Assembly (NCBI GenBank): GCA_023053685.1
Contig: JALIGW010000001.1
Coordinates: 74,006,240-74,070,239, forward strand
Length of the DNA: 64,000 nt
Direction of reading: 5' to 3'
Source of the DNA: Diadophis punctatus similis
Lineage: Eukaryota > Chordata > Lepidosauria > Squamata > Dipsadidae
Positions 44,311-55,662 of the stretch are shown piece after piece. The translations under genes and the position numbers were made by a program. The notes below the pieces were generated by a model. It ran no database searches. It was not told the origin of the DNA and saw only the letters and a program-made list of their open reading frames with translations. The first letter of the stretch is position 1. Each line of letters begins with the position of its first letter.

Positions 44311-44683
44311 GTAGGTGGCGGAGGGGGGGTGGCGATCGCACCCAAGCCTGCACGCTTGCCGCCCTCCCGCAGGGGAGGCGAAGGGGGCAGAGGCATCTTG
44401 CGGGAGGGCCTCCTTTGCGCGGCGCCGCTGTGCCCTCAGTCCGGCTCACGGTTTCGGAGAGCGGGGCAGGAGGTAGAGGAGGAGGCGGGCAGCGCTGTTT
44501 CTTCCTCCTTGCAGCCAAGCGGTGGGGCAGGGTCGCCCGGGCTCTGGACTGGAGGGCAAACCGAGAAGAGGTGGGGCAGCTCCTCAATCTCATGTCGGGA
44601 AGAAGGGAATGGCCAGCAGCCCTTCTAAGCAAACAAGGCTGCTTGGAGGAATAAGCGAGAAATAAGCGCGAGTATGTTGATGT
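44311..44683. other. B3GALNT2 intron 1 start, GC-rich island edge
   Basis: Continuation of the CpG island to about 44640. Long overlapping open frames here are compositional. No separate feature supported. Confidence 0.5.
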
Positions 44684-44920
44684 CGTTGGAGGTTCTCAGT
44701 CAATCCAGGTCATGGTTGTCCAAAAGGTGCTTTTTTTCCAAGAGGCAACTGGACTTTATGGTTTTTCATTGAAGACGTTTTGCTTCTCATCCAAGAAGCT
44801 TCTTGGATGAGAAGCGAAACGTTCAAGAGCTGAAGAAGCTTCTTGGATGAGAAGCGAAAGGTCTTCAAAGGAACACCAGAAAGTCCAGTTGTATCTTGGA
44901 AAAAACACATTTGGGTATAT
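44684..44920. repeat. Foldback repeat, CTTCTCATCCAAGAAGCTTC family
   Basis: Two adjacent inverted units: 'gaagacgttttgcttctcat' pairs with 'atgagaagcgaaacgttc', and 'aagaagcttcttggatgag' occurs twice. Outer text ('gaggcaactggacttt' and 'aaagtccagttgtatc') is also inverted, so the whole segment folds back. A fragment with the same left flank ('ggaggttctcagtca') is at 58868-58930. Probably a non-autonomous DNA element of unknown superfamily. Confidence 0.7.
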
Positions 44921-45677
44921 TGGTGTCTTTCATGGAGGAAAGAGGGTTTGGATCAGGGGAGATATCTTTTCACCAGGGAGGAGAAAAGGTGCAGGATTGG
45001 GATATACAGCCCCTCAAACGTTTGGAGAGAGGCTTGATAAAAGTAAGAGGGAAATGGCAGATGCTGAAGAACAGAGTGGGCTTGATAGTACAGTATATTT
45101 GAATGTTGTTGTTGTTGCTTTTTTTGACTAGTTCCACCAGCTGGAGGCATATGTTTGCATAACTGCAATTCTTCAAACAGTTAAGGTCAAAAATCCTTGC
45201 TAATCTACTGCAAATTAGATACAGCTGCCAGTAGATATGAATAATTTTTGCTCATTCCTGTTGGGAAGTAAAATATGGAGCAGGAGCTGAGAAACAGAAG
45301 AAAAGAAAAGAAATTAGATTGTTTTCCATAGAGACTTTCCTTCAAGTCAGACCTTAGCTCCTAGTGATTTCATGGGTACTTTCATGCAGGGTTTTTTGAC
45401 AGCTGTAGGGAAGGAGATGTTTACTGCTTTCTGGGATGTTATTTCCACTTCCCAGAGTAGCCTATAGTTTTGGTGTTCCCAAGAGGTCAGGCTTTGACCC
45501 ACATTGGGTTGTCAATATGCTGCCATTTTTTGAGACATATTCACTGTAGGAAAATGAAATAGCAATAGAAGATTTATCATGCAACTAATGCATTGTTGTT
45601 TTAGAAATAAAATCCTAAACGTACATCAGTAAACAATTATAATGAATATATATAAAACCTGTATATACACATATAAA

Positions 45678-45680
<3 letters not shown>
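44921..45680. other. B3GALNT2 intron 1, nothing recognised
   Basis: No supported feature. Confidence 0.4.

Positions 45681-45727
<47 letters not shown>
45681..45727. repeat. TG dinucleotide microsatellite
   Basis: About 23 perfect TG units in B3GALNT2 intron 1. Confidence 0.97.
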
Positions 45728-45731
<4 letters not shown>

Positions 45732-47122
45732 AACTTGTGGCTATCTGGGGTAAAGAAGAGCTAGTAAATGTCACACTAAGAGTCTTATTTATTACGTAGT
45801 GTGATGGGTGACTTCTGTCAATCATAGCAGTTATAATTAGTCAGGTTTTGAGAAGGTTAGGGCATTCTTTTTGCCTGAATTTAATTTTTTGCCATTTTTT
45901 CAGGGATATATGAATGACATTGTCTTTAAAATCAAAGATAATTTAAAACTTAAAAGTATAATATCTATAAAGCGGTGTTTCTCAACAATTTCAACTGTTA
46001 GGATCTCACGCAAGCCTGAAAAAAAGATATAGCTGTTTTAAAAAGTGGTTGTGTTTGCAGCCCCCTAACCTTTCAAATCATTTTGAAGTTTGCAAATTTC
46101 TTGTGTGGGGGTGTGTATTAGTGAGAAGCTTCACTCCAAAGAAAGGGCAAGGCCAGAACAAAAAAAAATACTTTGTTTAAATTAATAACTTTAATTAGCT
46201 ATAAAATAAAAAGCTGCATTTTAAAAATTAAATTATCCTTATCAATATATACCAATCATTATTTTTTGCACCCACAAATTTCTCAAAGTACTATCTTCTT
46301 TGGGAGAAACAGCCAAAGAAAAAGAAGAATAACAAAGACCATCATCTTCATAAAAAAAGAGAGAAAATAGAAAATAGAAGTTTTATTTTTGGCAGTTCTA
46401 AGATTATATTCCCCCTCCCCCAATTCACAGGTATTATATGGGGAAAAACTTCATTTTCCTGTTGGTAAATACCATCTGTTTATATCACCTTCCTCTTATT
46501 TTGGCCAAGTAGTTTTTCTGTTCAAGATCTTGAGTTGTAGTCAAATAATATTTGGTTTGAAAAGATAGCTAGAACTTAATTATTCATTATATCTGCTTTA
46601 TAAGTGGTTTGGGGAATTTGATTTCAGTTCCCTCATGCTTCTATTTAATAACCTGTAACAGAAAACTTCACCGTGTTCGTGGAGGTCTGCATTTTTTATT
46701 AGCTTTCTGCCTTCTACCATTACTCTGGAAGGAGAACTAGGACCATATGCAGTTGTGTATAATGTCCCATGATTTTCTGTTCTCTGTGTGTGTAATATAC
46801 TGTATCTTTTGTGCTGTATGGCCATGTAATACGGTACTTAAAAAGTATTTTGTATAAGATTTAAATGTATAGTTACAGTAAGTGTAACTGTATTACATTA
46901 CACACTCTGCTCTGTAATTATTTTCTTCTTCTCTTAGAAGTACAGAAATGCCTAGTGGTCTCTGACCTTGTTTTTGAAACATTCTCTCTCTTTTTTAAAG
47001 TGTCTCTAGAAAAATAGATAATCTAAGGAACTAAGGTTTACAGACAGAGCTTCTGTGATTGAGTATCATGAGCTATTACTTGCCACATCTGATTAAAGTC
47101 TTCTCAGACATTTTTTCAAATA
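45728..47122. other. B3GALNT2 intron 1, nothing firm
   Basis: AT-rich. 'cggtgtttctcaacaatttc' at about 45975 resembles one terminus of a hAT element but no partner end was found. Confidence 0.35.
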
Positions 47123-47130
47123 CCTCAGAT

Positions 47131-47541
47131 CCGTGAGGGTGAACCTATGGCACGCGTGTCACAGGTGGCACGCGGAGCCATATCTGCTGGCATGCGAGCC
47201 GTTGCCCTAGTTCAGCTCCAGCTGATCTTTGGCTTGCGCTGAGGCTCTGGGAGGGCGTTTTTGGCCTCCGGAGGACCTCCAGGGGGCGGGGGAGGCCATT
47301 TTCGCCCTCCCCAGGCTCCAAGAAAGCCTCTGGCGCCTGGGGAGGGTGAAAAACGAGCCTACCGGGCCCACTGGAAGTCGGGAAACAGGGGAGCAGGAGG
47401 CATCATGCGCGGGGGGCAGGGCAGTGTGGGGGGTCATGTGCGCATGTGTGGGGGGTGGGGAGCAGGGGCATTGAATTATGGGTGTGGGCATGCATGGGTG
47501 CGCGCTTTCGGCACCCGAAGGAAAAAGGTTCGCCATCACTG
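47131..47541 (-). mobile_element. hAT-like element, CAGTGATGGCGAA family, second copy
   Basis: Opposite orientation to 28555-28959: starts CCGTGAGGGTGAACC and ends AAAGGTTCGCCATCACTG. Flanks CCTCAGAT (47123-47130) and CCCCAGAT (47542-47549) match at 7 of 8 positions. 411 bp, GC-rich, no transposase. Confidence 0.8.
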
Positions 47542-47549
47542 CCCCAGAT

Positions 47550-48049
47550 GATGAAATAAAAACATATTGTTCATAAAAAACAATCCCTTGTGTTTCAGTG
47601 CTAAAACACAGGTATAGCACTTGCAGCTGGACTTGCTCATTATGTGCTAATAATACATTTTATTCAATTTTGATTTAAGAAGTTGTGTGAACTAGCCATG
47701 GTTTATAGCTTGGCAGCTGTGCAAACTCATCTGATCAGTGTTTTAAATCATAGTGAATAAGCTATAGTGTGTGATATGTGAATCCAGTTCCAGTTCATTA
47801 TTTAGATTAATTTCTAAAAAAAAGAACCCAAGACAAATTCTTACATAAAAACAGTTATATATTACCATCTGTAGATTTTGGCAAGTTACTGGATCCTGTT
47901 CCTTTCTCTTGATCACACATAGAATCATGAAAATCTCTGATTTCCTCCCCAACTCTAGACTAGGAATGGGGAGAGGAAAACAGCCCTCTTTTGGTAATGA
48001 GTTTCTCAGGGATTTAGGGATTTTCCATTTAATGTTCTCATAGCTACAG
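47550..48049. other. B3GALNT2 intron 1, nothing recognised
   Basis: No supported feature. Confidence 0.4.
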
Positions 48050-48260
48050 CAACAATATATGTCTCCTTTCTTCCAACAGCAGGTGCATAAGCAAGATGCT
48101 CAAGTAATTAACATTCAACTCCAGGCATTTTTGGATGACGTTGATTCTCAGGATCCATTTCAACCCAGATTTAAGTGCAGTTTTGAGACAGAAACAGCCA
48201 TGATTTCCCCAGGGATGGCATTTACCAATAAAGAGACAGAACTCTTTTAGCTCCCCCTGA
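48050..48260 (+). pseudogene. CR1/L3 reverse transcriptase fragment
   Basis: Open frame 48059-48250 reads 'LQAFLDDVDSQDPFQPRFKC' and then 'FETETAMI'. It aligns with 'LLRLLDETDHLDAYQSGFRR' and 'YSTETALV' of the CR1/L3 at 40480-40560. Decayed; the downstream 650 bases may continue the element but are too diverged for me to support. Confidence 0.55.
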
Positions 48261-48966
48261 ATCTCTCAATAACTTTCTTATCATCAATCACAGTCTATTT
48301 CTGAAATGGGCATCTAAGTTACAGATATAATTTTTTGGTGATTCTGCTTCTGTTCAGGTGTCTAATTTGATATAATAATGCTGAAGGATTACCAATTATT
48401 AGAAGGTAATATTTGAGGGTTTTCTAGATCTCTGTGTTATCTCACATGTTGTATTACTTCTACATGTAATTGCTGCAGAGATTACGGTAGTGGAGGATGT
48501 AGGCTGAGAGATCCTCAGCATATAGCTGAAGTTCAGTTATTTTTGTAATTTCACCTCATTCAAATGGAGACAGTGAATGTCCTGAATCAGTGTCCAACTG
48601 AATAATGGACTGGACAGAGACCAAAGTTCAGTCCAGAAAGTTAGATGCACATTTAGTGACAAATTCGTCTGCCAAGTTTTTCTCTTCGTAAGCTACACTA
48701 CTTTCCATTCTCTTTCTGAGTGCATTTCAAAACATGACTCTTGCTATTAAAGCCCCAAATAATTAGGGGGCAGTGTACAGTGTCTGGAGGAATTATTTTC
48801 TCATGTATACTTATATCTTTGGACCATCTTTGGGATTTCTTCTTTAGATGCCTCTGTTGACTGAAGTTTAATGAGTGACTATAAGAGAATGGGTGATCGT
48901 TTTAGCTGTTTTCATTTTGTCCATGAAATGTTCTGTTCAGAAAGGCTTGTCTGGTCCCCCACATGG
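48261..48966. other. B3GALNT2 intron 1, possible LINE continuation
   Basis: Possibly decayed CR1 sequence following 48050-48260. No clear motif. Confidence 0.3.
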
Positions 48967-48974
48967 TTTTGAAT

Positions 48975-49352
48975 CGGGTGAAATCCAGCAGGTTCTGACA
49001 GGTTCTGGAGAACCGGTAGCGGAAATTTTGAGTAGTTCGTAGAACCAGTAGCGGAAATTTTTGAGTAGTTCAGAATATCAGCAAATACCACCTCTGGCTG
49101 GCCCCAGAGTGGGGTGGGAATGGAGATTTTGCAATATTCTTACCTCAGGAGTGGGGAGGGAATGGAGATTTTGCAGTATCTTTCCCCCAGGAGTGGGGAG
49201 GGAATGGAGATTTTGCAGTATCCTTCCCCCAGGAGTGGGCTGGGAATGGAGATTTTGCAGTATCCTTCCCCTGCCACGCCCACCATGCCACACTACGCCC
49301 ACCAAGCCATGCCCACAGAACCGGTAGTAAAAAAAATTGGATTTCACCACTG
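48975..49352. mobile_element. hAT-like element, GGTGAAAT family, with internal minisatellite
   Basis: Begins CGGGTGAAATCCAGC and ends TTGGATTTCACCACTG, with the exact duplication TTTTGAAT (48967-48974 and 49353-49360). The centre is a 42-bp tandem repeat (about 49100-49268). Related by termini and ACCGGTAG motifs to 4084-4315 and 54571-55310. Confidence 0.85.
49100..49268. repeat. 42-bp minisatellite, about 4 copies
   Basis: Unit contains GGAGTGGGGAGGGAATGGAG followed by ATTTTGCAGTATC and TTCCCCCA. Because 42 is a multiple of 3, all six frames read as 14-residue repeats, which explains the open frames at 49061-49404 on both strands. Confidence 0.9.
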
Positions 49353-49360
49353 TTTTGAAT

Positions 49361-50579
49361 GCAAAATTGAGATATTTCTATCACTTCACACATTGCTGAT
49401 TTAAATAACTGATTTATAGAAAAACGTAATCCTTTGTCTTAGGTAATTAAACTTAAGTAAATGCCATTTTTATACATTTTATATTCTTCATACTGATTTT
49501 GTTGAAATCTGTTATGCTTTCTTTCTTTTTATGAAATACACCCATGGAAATGTATTATGATGACAAAGTAATTGATCAGTCTTTCTGGGGATGATGGAAT
49601 TCTCACTGATGAACAAAGAAGAATTATAAAATGCGGCCAGTTTCCATTAACATAGCTGCTCCCAAGGAAAACACATAAATGTGTATAACACTAATTCAGA
49701 CTACATATCTTCTTACTCATATTGTACATTGGTTTTCAGCTTATCAGCAAATATTTTTTTTTGTTTGAATGATAAAACATTAGTTGAAAGGAATCCAATT
49801 GTGTTTTCCACCAATTTTTCTGAATTAAAAAGAGCTGCTTAAGAAGCATTGATAATCTTCATAAATGTACTATATTAAAAGACAGATATAGTTGGAAGAT
49901 CATCAAGATCTGGTAACATCCATACTAGATCTGGAACACACAATTTGTTGATTTTTTGGGGGAGTTCACACTAAAATTAAAACTCTGAAATTATATCTTG
50001 TACATTATGTGCAGTCATTTTTCTAAACAGAGTTGGCATTTAGTTGACTTGACACTTAATTCTTTTTATTCTCAAATTAAGCAGAATGAGATGAAACTGA
50101 TCTTTTGCCAGGGCTAAATATAAATCTGAATATATCCATTATACAATAATTTATTAAAAATAAACCATGACTACATGCTGTCATTCATGATGGAATGTAA
50201 ATTACTTGTCTTGTTTATTGGACTTATGAAACCGTAATAGTTAAAACTAAATCACTGTATTTAGTGATAGTCGGGTATAGATGTGTATATCTGAATATAG
50301 TATGTATCTGCAGGTTGGGAACCTGTGGCTCACTAGATGCTTCTGAAGTACATTTCCTAGCATTCCTCACCATTGTTATTGCCAGATAAAGCTGCTGTAC
50401 AGGGAAAGGTAATTCAGTAATATCTGGGAAGCCTTGTTTCCTATCTTCCTGAAATATTTATGATGCATGGATATCGGTCATATTCTGCTCCTTGATTAAC
50501 AGTTGTATTGACTGTATTAACAGCTTAGCTTCTCATTTTTAGAATCCTTTCATTACATCTAAGTTGTATCTGTTTTACC
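49361..50579. other. B3GALNT2 intron 1, nothing recognised
   Basis: AT-rich, no supported feature. Confidence 0.4.
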
Positions 50580-50587
50580 ATCTAATT

Positions 50588-50721
50588 CAGGGGTGTCAAA
50601 CTCGTGTCGTCACGGCAGCGTCACGTGACATATTGCTACTTTCCCCCCTTCGTTAAACCGGGCATGGGCGTGGCCAGGACGTGACACATTAGGCCTGCCG
50701 GCCGCGAGTTTGACACCCCTG
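50588..50721. mobile_element. hAT-like miniature element, GGTGTCAAACT family
   Basis: CAGGGGTGTCAAACTCGTG to CGCGAGTTTGACACCCCTG; exact duplication ATCTAATT (50580-50587 and 50722-50729). 134 bp; the best preserved pair of termini in the window. Confidence 0.9.
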
Positions 50722-51075
50722 ATCTAATTTTTTGATCCATTTGTGTTAAAATACAGCAAATAAATATTAATCTTTTAAGGAAGAGAATATAATATTTTGT
50801 AATATAGGAAACACACACATACTCATATTCCGTATTCTTATATATTTATATTCAATTCTTTGTGTTAATTTTTCAGTTATCAGGATATGTGAAACTATTT
50901 CCAGTATCTTTTTCTAAATTTAAGTAAATATTTTCTTCTAAAATCTTTCTTCTCATTTTATATGGATTTGGCTAAAATGTTTACAAATAATTGAAAAATG
51001 TCTTTTTTATAACATTGATCTGCATACTTGTTTGCTTATTTCTCTGCTAAAATATTTTTAATTTATACTTCTTAG

Positions 51076-51223
51076 GTCTACTGGCTTTCTTTCCTCACTG
51101 GAAACCAAAACATTATGATGTTATTGTAGGGATACTCTCTGCACGACACAATGATGGATTGCGGAATGCTATAAGGAATACTTGGTTTAAGCATTTGAAG
51201 CAGCATCCAACTTTAAGCCATCG
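51076..51223 (+). CDS. B3GALNT2: B3GALNT2 coding exon 2
   Basis: The acceptor is CTTCTTAG (ending 51075). It completes a Gly codon and reads [20 protein letters not shown], then [20 protein letters not shown] and 'KQHPTLSH'. The segment VIVGILSA...RNAIRNTW is the start of the GT31 catalytic fold (R-IR-TW motif). 148 bases, donor CG|GTAATT after 51223, phase 2. The family normally has an Arg/Met where this copy has Phe-Lys after TW. Frame is intact. Confidence 0.95.
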
Positions 51224-51320
51224 GTAATTCATCATTCTTATTGCCTTCATTCAAGAAGATGCCAATCTAACATTTATAGGTTCTCATTGGTTTAAGTGAA
51301 TTATTTCAAGAAATTCTTAG

Positions 51321-52241
51321 TAGAGATGTGAAGGCACGGAAAAAAACCACAAAAATTCAGAAAAAAAATGGGTTTTTTTCGTTTTTTTTCCTGAAGGCTT
51401 TTTTGTTTTTTTTTCAAAAAATTGGAAAAATTGAAAAAAGAAAAAAACATTGTGGAATATTTTATTTTAACATGATGAATAAAATATTTTAAGACAGGGT
51501 GTTCAAATATTTTCCAAATCATTTCTAAAAAAAAGTATGATATCAGATTATTCTAATTTCTGTGCACTGAGTGAGAACAAGCAAGTCCTAGGTAACAAAC
51601 TCAACCCTCCAATGCAAGAACAGTATGCATTTCTTCCTTTAGAAAGTGCTGCTATTGTAACAAGAAAAAGGTTTCAGTTTTGCTTTTGCATGTTAGTGGG
51701 TGTGTTTGGTTTGTTCTGTCCTCTTCACTAGGCCTCAAAAGCATTGGAAGAAAATACAGAGCAACAAAAAGAACCTGTGCTGAATGAAGGGACTTATGAG
51801 AATGGGGTTTTTATTTTTATTTTTATTTAATACTGTGGAGAGGAAATATGAAAAATTGTTACTTTTGGTTTGAAAATTGTTTTGTGGAGGCTTTTTGGCT
51901 GTTCCACATAAACTAGTAAGCAGTTCAGGAGATTGTTGCTCCCTTTGTTACAATTACAAATAAATATTATAAAAAAGTAAATTCTGTTTGTGATAATTGT
52001 TTGGCTACACTATATTTTTAATATGCTAGTTGTGATAATTTTATGCCAAGTCAAATTGTCCATAGTCATATTTTATGTTCCTAAAGTAACAGAATGATTT
52101 TCAATCTTAAAAAGACAAAAAAGTGCTAATGCAGCATTTTTTTTCAATTTTTCCGAAAATTTCTGTTTCCCCCCTGAAAAAAATGGAAAAAAACCGGGGG
52201 GTTTTCCGAGCTTCAAAATTTCCGGAAATTTTACATCTCTA
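51321..52241. mobile_element. 921-bp hAT-like element filling B3GALNT2 intron 2
   Basis: Starts TAGAGATGTGAAGG and ends TTTTACATCTCTA, with the exact 8-bp duplication ATTCTTAG (51313-51320 and 52242-52249). The subterminal parts are long A/T homopolymer-rich stretches (51340-51450 and 52125-52220) that are roughly complementary. The interior, including open frame 51537-51731, shows no transposase I recognise. It makes up most of the 1279-bp intron. Confidence 0.82.
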
Positions 52242-52376
52242 ATTCTTAGCATCATTTGAATAAGAGGCCAAAACTTATATTAAACAGAATGCTTACATGG
52301 CCTTTCCTGAATGTTCTTATCAAGAAAAATCTTGTTTTTCTTAATAGTTTTGATGAAATTCTCAGAATTAGCCTGT

Positions 52377-52425
52377 ACATACATACATACATACATACAT
52401 ACATACATACATACATACATACATG
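52377..52425. repeat. ACAT tetranucleotide microsatellite
   Basis: About 12 perfect ACAT units, roughly 80 bases upstream of B3GALNT2 exon 3. Confidence 0.95.
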
Positions 52426-52491
52426 TGTTTTACTGTTTGAAAAAAAAGGTAGCAGAACCGGGCTAATAGAAGAAAAAATAAATGTTGTTAA

Positions 52492-52611
<120 letters not shown>

Positions 52612-52852
52612 TGAAGGTTTGGGGGGAGGGGAAATGACATTCCTATAATCAGTCATAGAAAATATTGTAGCTGCTACAATTTTCTATCCACAGAAGTATT
52701 GTTAAATGCATTTAAATAGGAGCTCTGATATTTTCAAGTAGTTGTGATAGTTAACAACTTTTTCATTGTAATGAACCAGAAAATAAGCTACAATCTCACG
52801 TATCCAAGTTAATTTTAATAATGTTTGCAGTATATAGAATATAGTTCTAAAT

Positions 52853-52984
52853 GAGGAGTGTCAAACTCGCGATGACACGTTATCGTCACGGGACGTATTG
52901 CAACTTCCCCCCCTTCATTAAAACGGGTGGGTGTGGCCAGCGTGTGACGCATCTGGCCCGCGGGCCGCAAGTTTGACACCCCTG
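52853..52984. mobile_element. hAT-like miniature element, GGTGTCAAACT family
   Basis: GAGGAGTGTCAAACTCGC to CAAGTTTGACACCCCTG, flanked by TTCTAAAT (52845-52852) and TTCTAAAC (52985-52992). 132 bp, in B3GALNT2 intron 3. Confidence 0.85.
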
Positions 52985-53175
52985 TTCTAAACTAATATGT
53001 TAAGGATTAAGGTGTAAATCCTATTTATGCACTGACTGCTCTAGATGGTATAGAAATATAGAAAGTTTCCTTTTATGGTAAAATAAGAATATCTGAAAGA
53101 GTTACTGAGTCTTGACTGCTTTCTTCTTATTTTAGATGAGCTTGGTTTGCCCTCTTTCTTAATTTTTTTCATTAG

Positions 53176-53369
53176 TTTTGAATCAAGAAATTGAAGCCTT
53201 CACTTTGCCAGAGGATGATACTTCGGTGCTCTCAGAAGACAGAGTTGTCAGTGTGCATTTCAAAGTCCTTTATCCGATTGTCATCACCAGTCTTGGGGTA
53301 TTCTACGATGCTAAGGGTGTTGGATTCCAGAGAAACATTACAGTGAAACTATACCAAGCAGAACAAGAG
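53176..53369 (+). CDS. B3GALNT2: B3GALNT2 coding exon 4
   Basis: Acceptor TTTCATTAG (ending 53175), donor GAG|GTATGC after 53369. Reads [15 protein letters not shown], then [40 protein letters not shown] and QAEQE. This is the family's region between the first fold segment and the catalytic core; NIT is a probable N-glycosylation site. 194 bases, phase 1 in and phase 0 out. Intact. Confidence 0.96.
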
Positions 53370-53687
53370 GTATGCCATGTTCCGGTAATTGTTTTAATAG
53401 AATAGACCAAATCCATAGTCTCTCTAGGTGTGGAACTAAACAGGGATTATTAAAGAGATAGTAGATACTCATGAAGAACGAACAGGCAAAATGACTTGTG
53501 ATGCTGTTATCTGCAATCCATTTGACTAGTGCATTTCTTAATCATTGTTTTAATTGGGGCAATCAGAAGTAGCTACTAAAACAGAATAAGTGGGAATAAT
53601 GGCGGTGGGTGGGTAAGTGAAGGTCAAGTAATCAGTAATGTTTGTTATATACAGTGTGTGAGCATTTGAGGACCAGATTGTCGGGGG
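53370..53687. other. B3GALNT2 intron 4 start, nothing recognised
   Basis: No supported feature. Confidence 0.4.
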
Positions 53688-53776
53688 CAATATGCTGACT
53701 CTGTAAACCACTTAGAGAAGGCTGTAAAGCACTGTGAAGCAGTATATAAGTCTAAGTGCTATTGCTATTGCTATTT
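53688..53776 (+). repeat. Snake SINE 3' end fragment
   Basis: 'gggggcaatatgctgactct', 'gtaaaccacttagag' and 'gtatataagtctaagtgc' with a CTATTG tail; the complement of the left part of the SINE at 24226-24487. Confidence 0.7.
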
Positions 53777-54562
53777 AGAAGTCTGAATATAGCAATATAG
53801 TAGGAACAATAGTTATGTCCAAATTTTTTGAAGTCTTCATTCTGTACTGGAGTACTCATGGCACTTTAAGGAAAGAACACAGACCTGAAAAAACATTTAA
53901 ACTTTAAAGCAAACAATAAAATTTAGTTTCCTGCTCTTGAGCCACAGTTTGTCAAGAATTTCTAACCAAAACAATGTGAAGGGGAAACTGGAGACTTCAT
54001 GGGTCTCAGTCACCTTGTTTTACATCTGCACTAAGTATAGAAGAGTGTTGTTATTTTCCGAGTGTTTTGAATGAATGGCTTTGTTTATTGGATTTTTGTA
54101 AACTGCATCTCAAAAGTTTGCACATTGTAAAATGGAATCTAAATACAGCAGCAATGTGATCTTGTAGCCTCTTCAGAAGTAAATCCAACAAAGCTCAGTG
54201 GAGCTTATCACTAAGTAGATATGTAAAGCATTGCAGCCACAATATGAATACTAAATAACTCCCTTGCCTTGCAGTAGTTATTAAAGACAGAAATTCTTTA
54301 CCTTTTTCTCAGCTCTGGTTCTGTCAATGCATTGCTGTAGCAGATGAATTCTGCTACATGGCTTTTCAGAAGTCCATTGTGAATCAAAGTTCAATATTGT
54401 TGTGATCAGCATTCTGCTACCATAATACATTTTAACACAATTATTTGAAAGGACAAGTTGAAACTTTAGGTTTGAGGATGGTTCTCATAGAATTTAATCT
54501 CAGAATTGCTTTCAAAATAGACCAGTGTTGAAATTAGCAGCTGGAGAGGCTATTATAGGTAG
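53777..54562. other. B3GALNT2 intron 4, nothing recognised
   Basis: No supported feature. Confidence 0.4.
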
Positions 54563-54570
54563 GTTTATAT

Positions 54571-55310
54571 CAGGGATGACATTCAAATCCCCCCCCCCTT
54601 ACCGGTTCTGTGGGCGTGGCTTGGTGTGTGTGTGTGTGGGGGTCATGTGACTGGGCGTGGCCAACTTGACATCACTTACGGCAAGGTGGGACAGCACCAC
54701 CCCACCAAGCCACGTCCATCAAGCCACGCCCAAAGAACTGACAGAAAAGTTCGGCCAAGTCTTCTAATGTTCAACCTGGCTGCTTCTCGTCTCCTCCTCA
54801 TGTTTGCTCTGTGTGTATGAGCCCGAGAAGAAGGAGAGAAGCAGCCACGTTGAATGCTATGGCAGAGAAAAGCCGAACTTTTCTCCTTCCCTTCACAGCG
54901 GAGCTGCTCCCTTTATGGTCCCCCCTGGCCCCCTCCCTCCTGGGGGTCGAATCCCGCGGACTACTAATATGAATTTTTAAAAAAGATATAAAAATGCAAA
55001 TAATTTTTCTGCCGACCACCAAAATTTTCTCTTGGACCACCAGTGGTCCGGGGACCACCAGTTGGTGACCGCTGCCTTAAAGGGACAGGCAGGCTGCTGC
55101 AGCTCCCTTCCAGGCAGGCGCCCTTCCCTTCGCTGCGAAGGGAGGAAGAAAAGTTTGGCCAGGTCTTCTCCTCCTTCTCGGGCATACACACAGAGTGGAA
55201 GGGGTGAGCGGCGAGCGGGCAGGGGTGGTTTTTACCGGTTCGGCGAACCACTTCATATCGCCGCTACCGGCTCACCTGAGCCGGTCCGAGCCAGTCGAAT
55301 TTCACCCCTG
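54571..55310. mobile_element. hAT-like element, GGTGAAAT family, 740 bp
   Basis: Begins CAGGGATGACATTCAAATC and ends TCGAATTTCACCCCTG, flanked by GTTTATAT (54563-54570) and GTTTATAC (55311-55318). GC-rich interior with ACCGG motifs and CACGCCCA-type text. The internal 'accaccagtggtccggggac' near 55035 resembles the terminus of another hAT family, so a further element may be nested. No transposase. Confidence 0.75.
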
Positions 55311-55370
55311 GTTTATACTTAGAGGTTCATGAGTAATCTGGCTGACTGTGTGATAAGATTTTAAATATTT

Positions 55371-55513
55371 CACACCTATCCCTTGGCTGTGTTACACAGT
55401 AAACATTATTTAGCATTCAAATATAATTCAACTTTGATTTAATACAGGGAAGAGTATTGTATTTGAATGCTAAATAATGTTTACTGTGTAACACAGCCAA
55501 GGGATATGTGTGA
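55371..55513. repeat. Long hairpin with about 55-base arms
   Basis: CTTGGCTGTGTTACACAGTA (left arm, about 55371-55426) pairs with TACTGTGTAACACAGCCAAG (right arm, about 55456-55513). The arms run without gaps through 'aacattatttagcattcaaat' and its complement, with only two or three mismatches. The loop is about 30 bases. Confidence 0.95.
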
Positions 55514-55662
55514 CATGAAAATTGGTTTCATCACTGGTACATTTTTTCTCTATGGCTATGAAATGTTAATTCACTATCACCAGGTGTCCATAGATTAACG
55601 TTTCCTGTCTTGGGGTGAATGCTTGCCCCTTTGCGGAGAAGTGTATTGTATATCACCCTCTA

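Noticed and set aside
43841..44654. Overlapping open frames of 243-263 codons on both strands
   Set aside because: They cross the B3GALNT2 promoter and exon 1; only the short stretch 44199-44310 on the + strand is real coding sequence. The rest is a GC effect.
45960..46090. A hAT element starting near 'cggtgtttctcaac'
   Set aside because: Only one weak terminus was seen, with no opposite end and no duplication.
49061..49404. Repeat proteins with 14-residue periods on both strands
   Set aside because: Caused by a 42-bp minisatellite inside a non-autonomous transposon.
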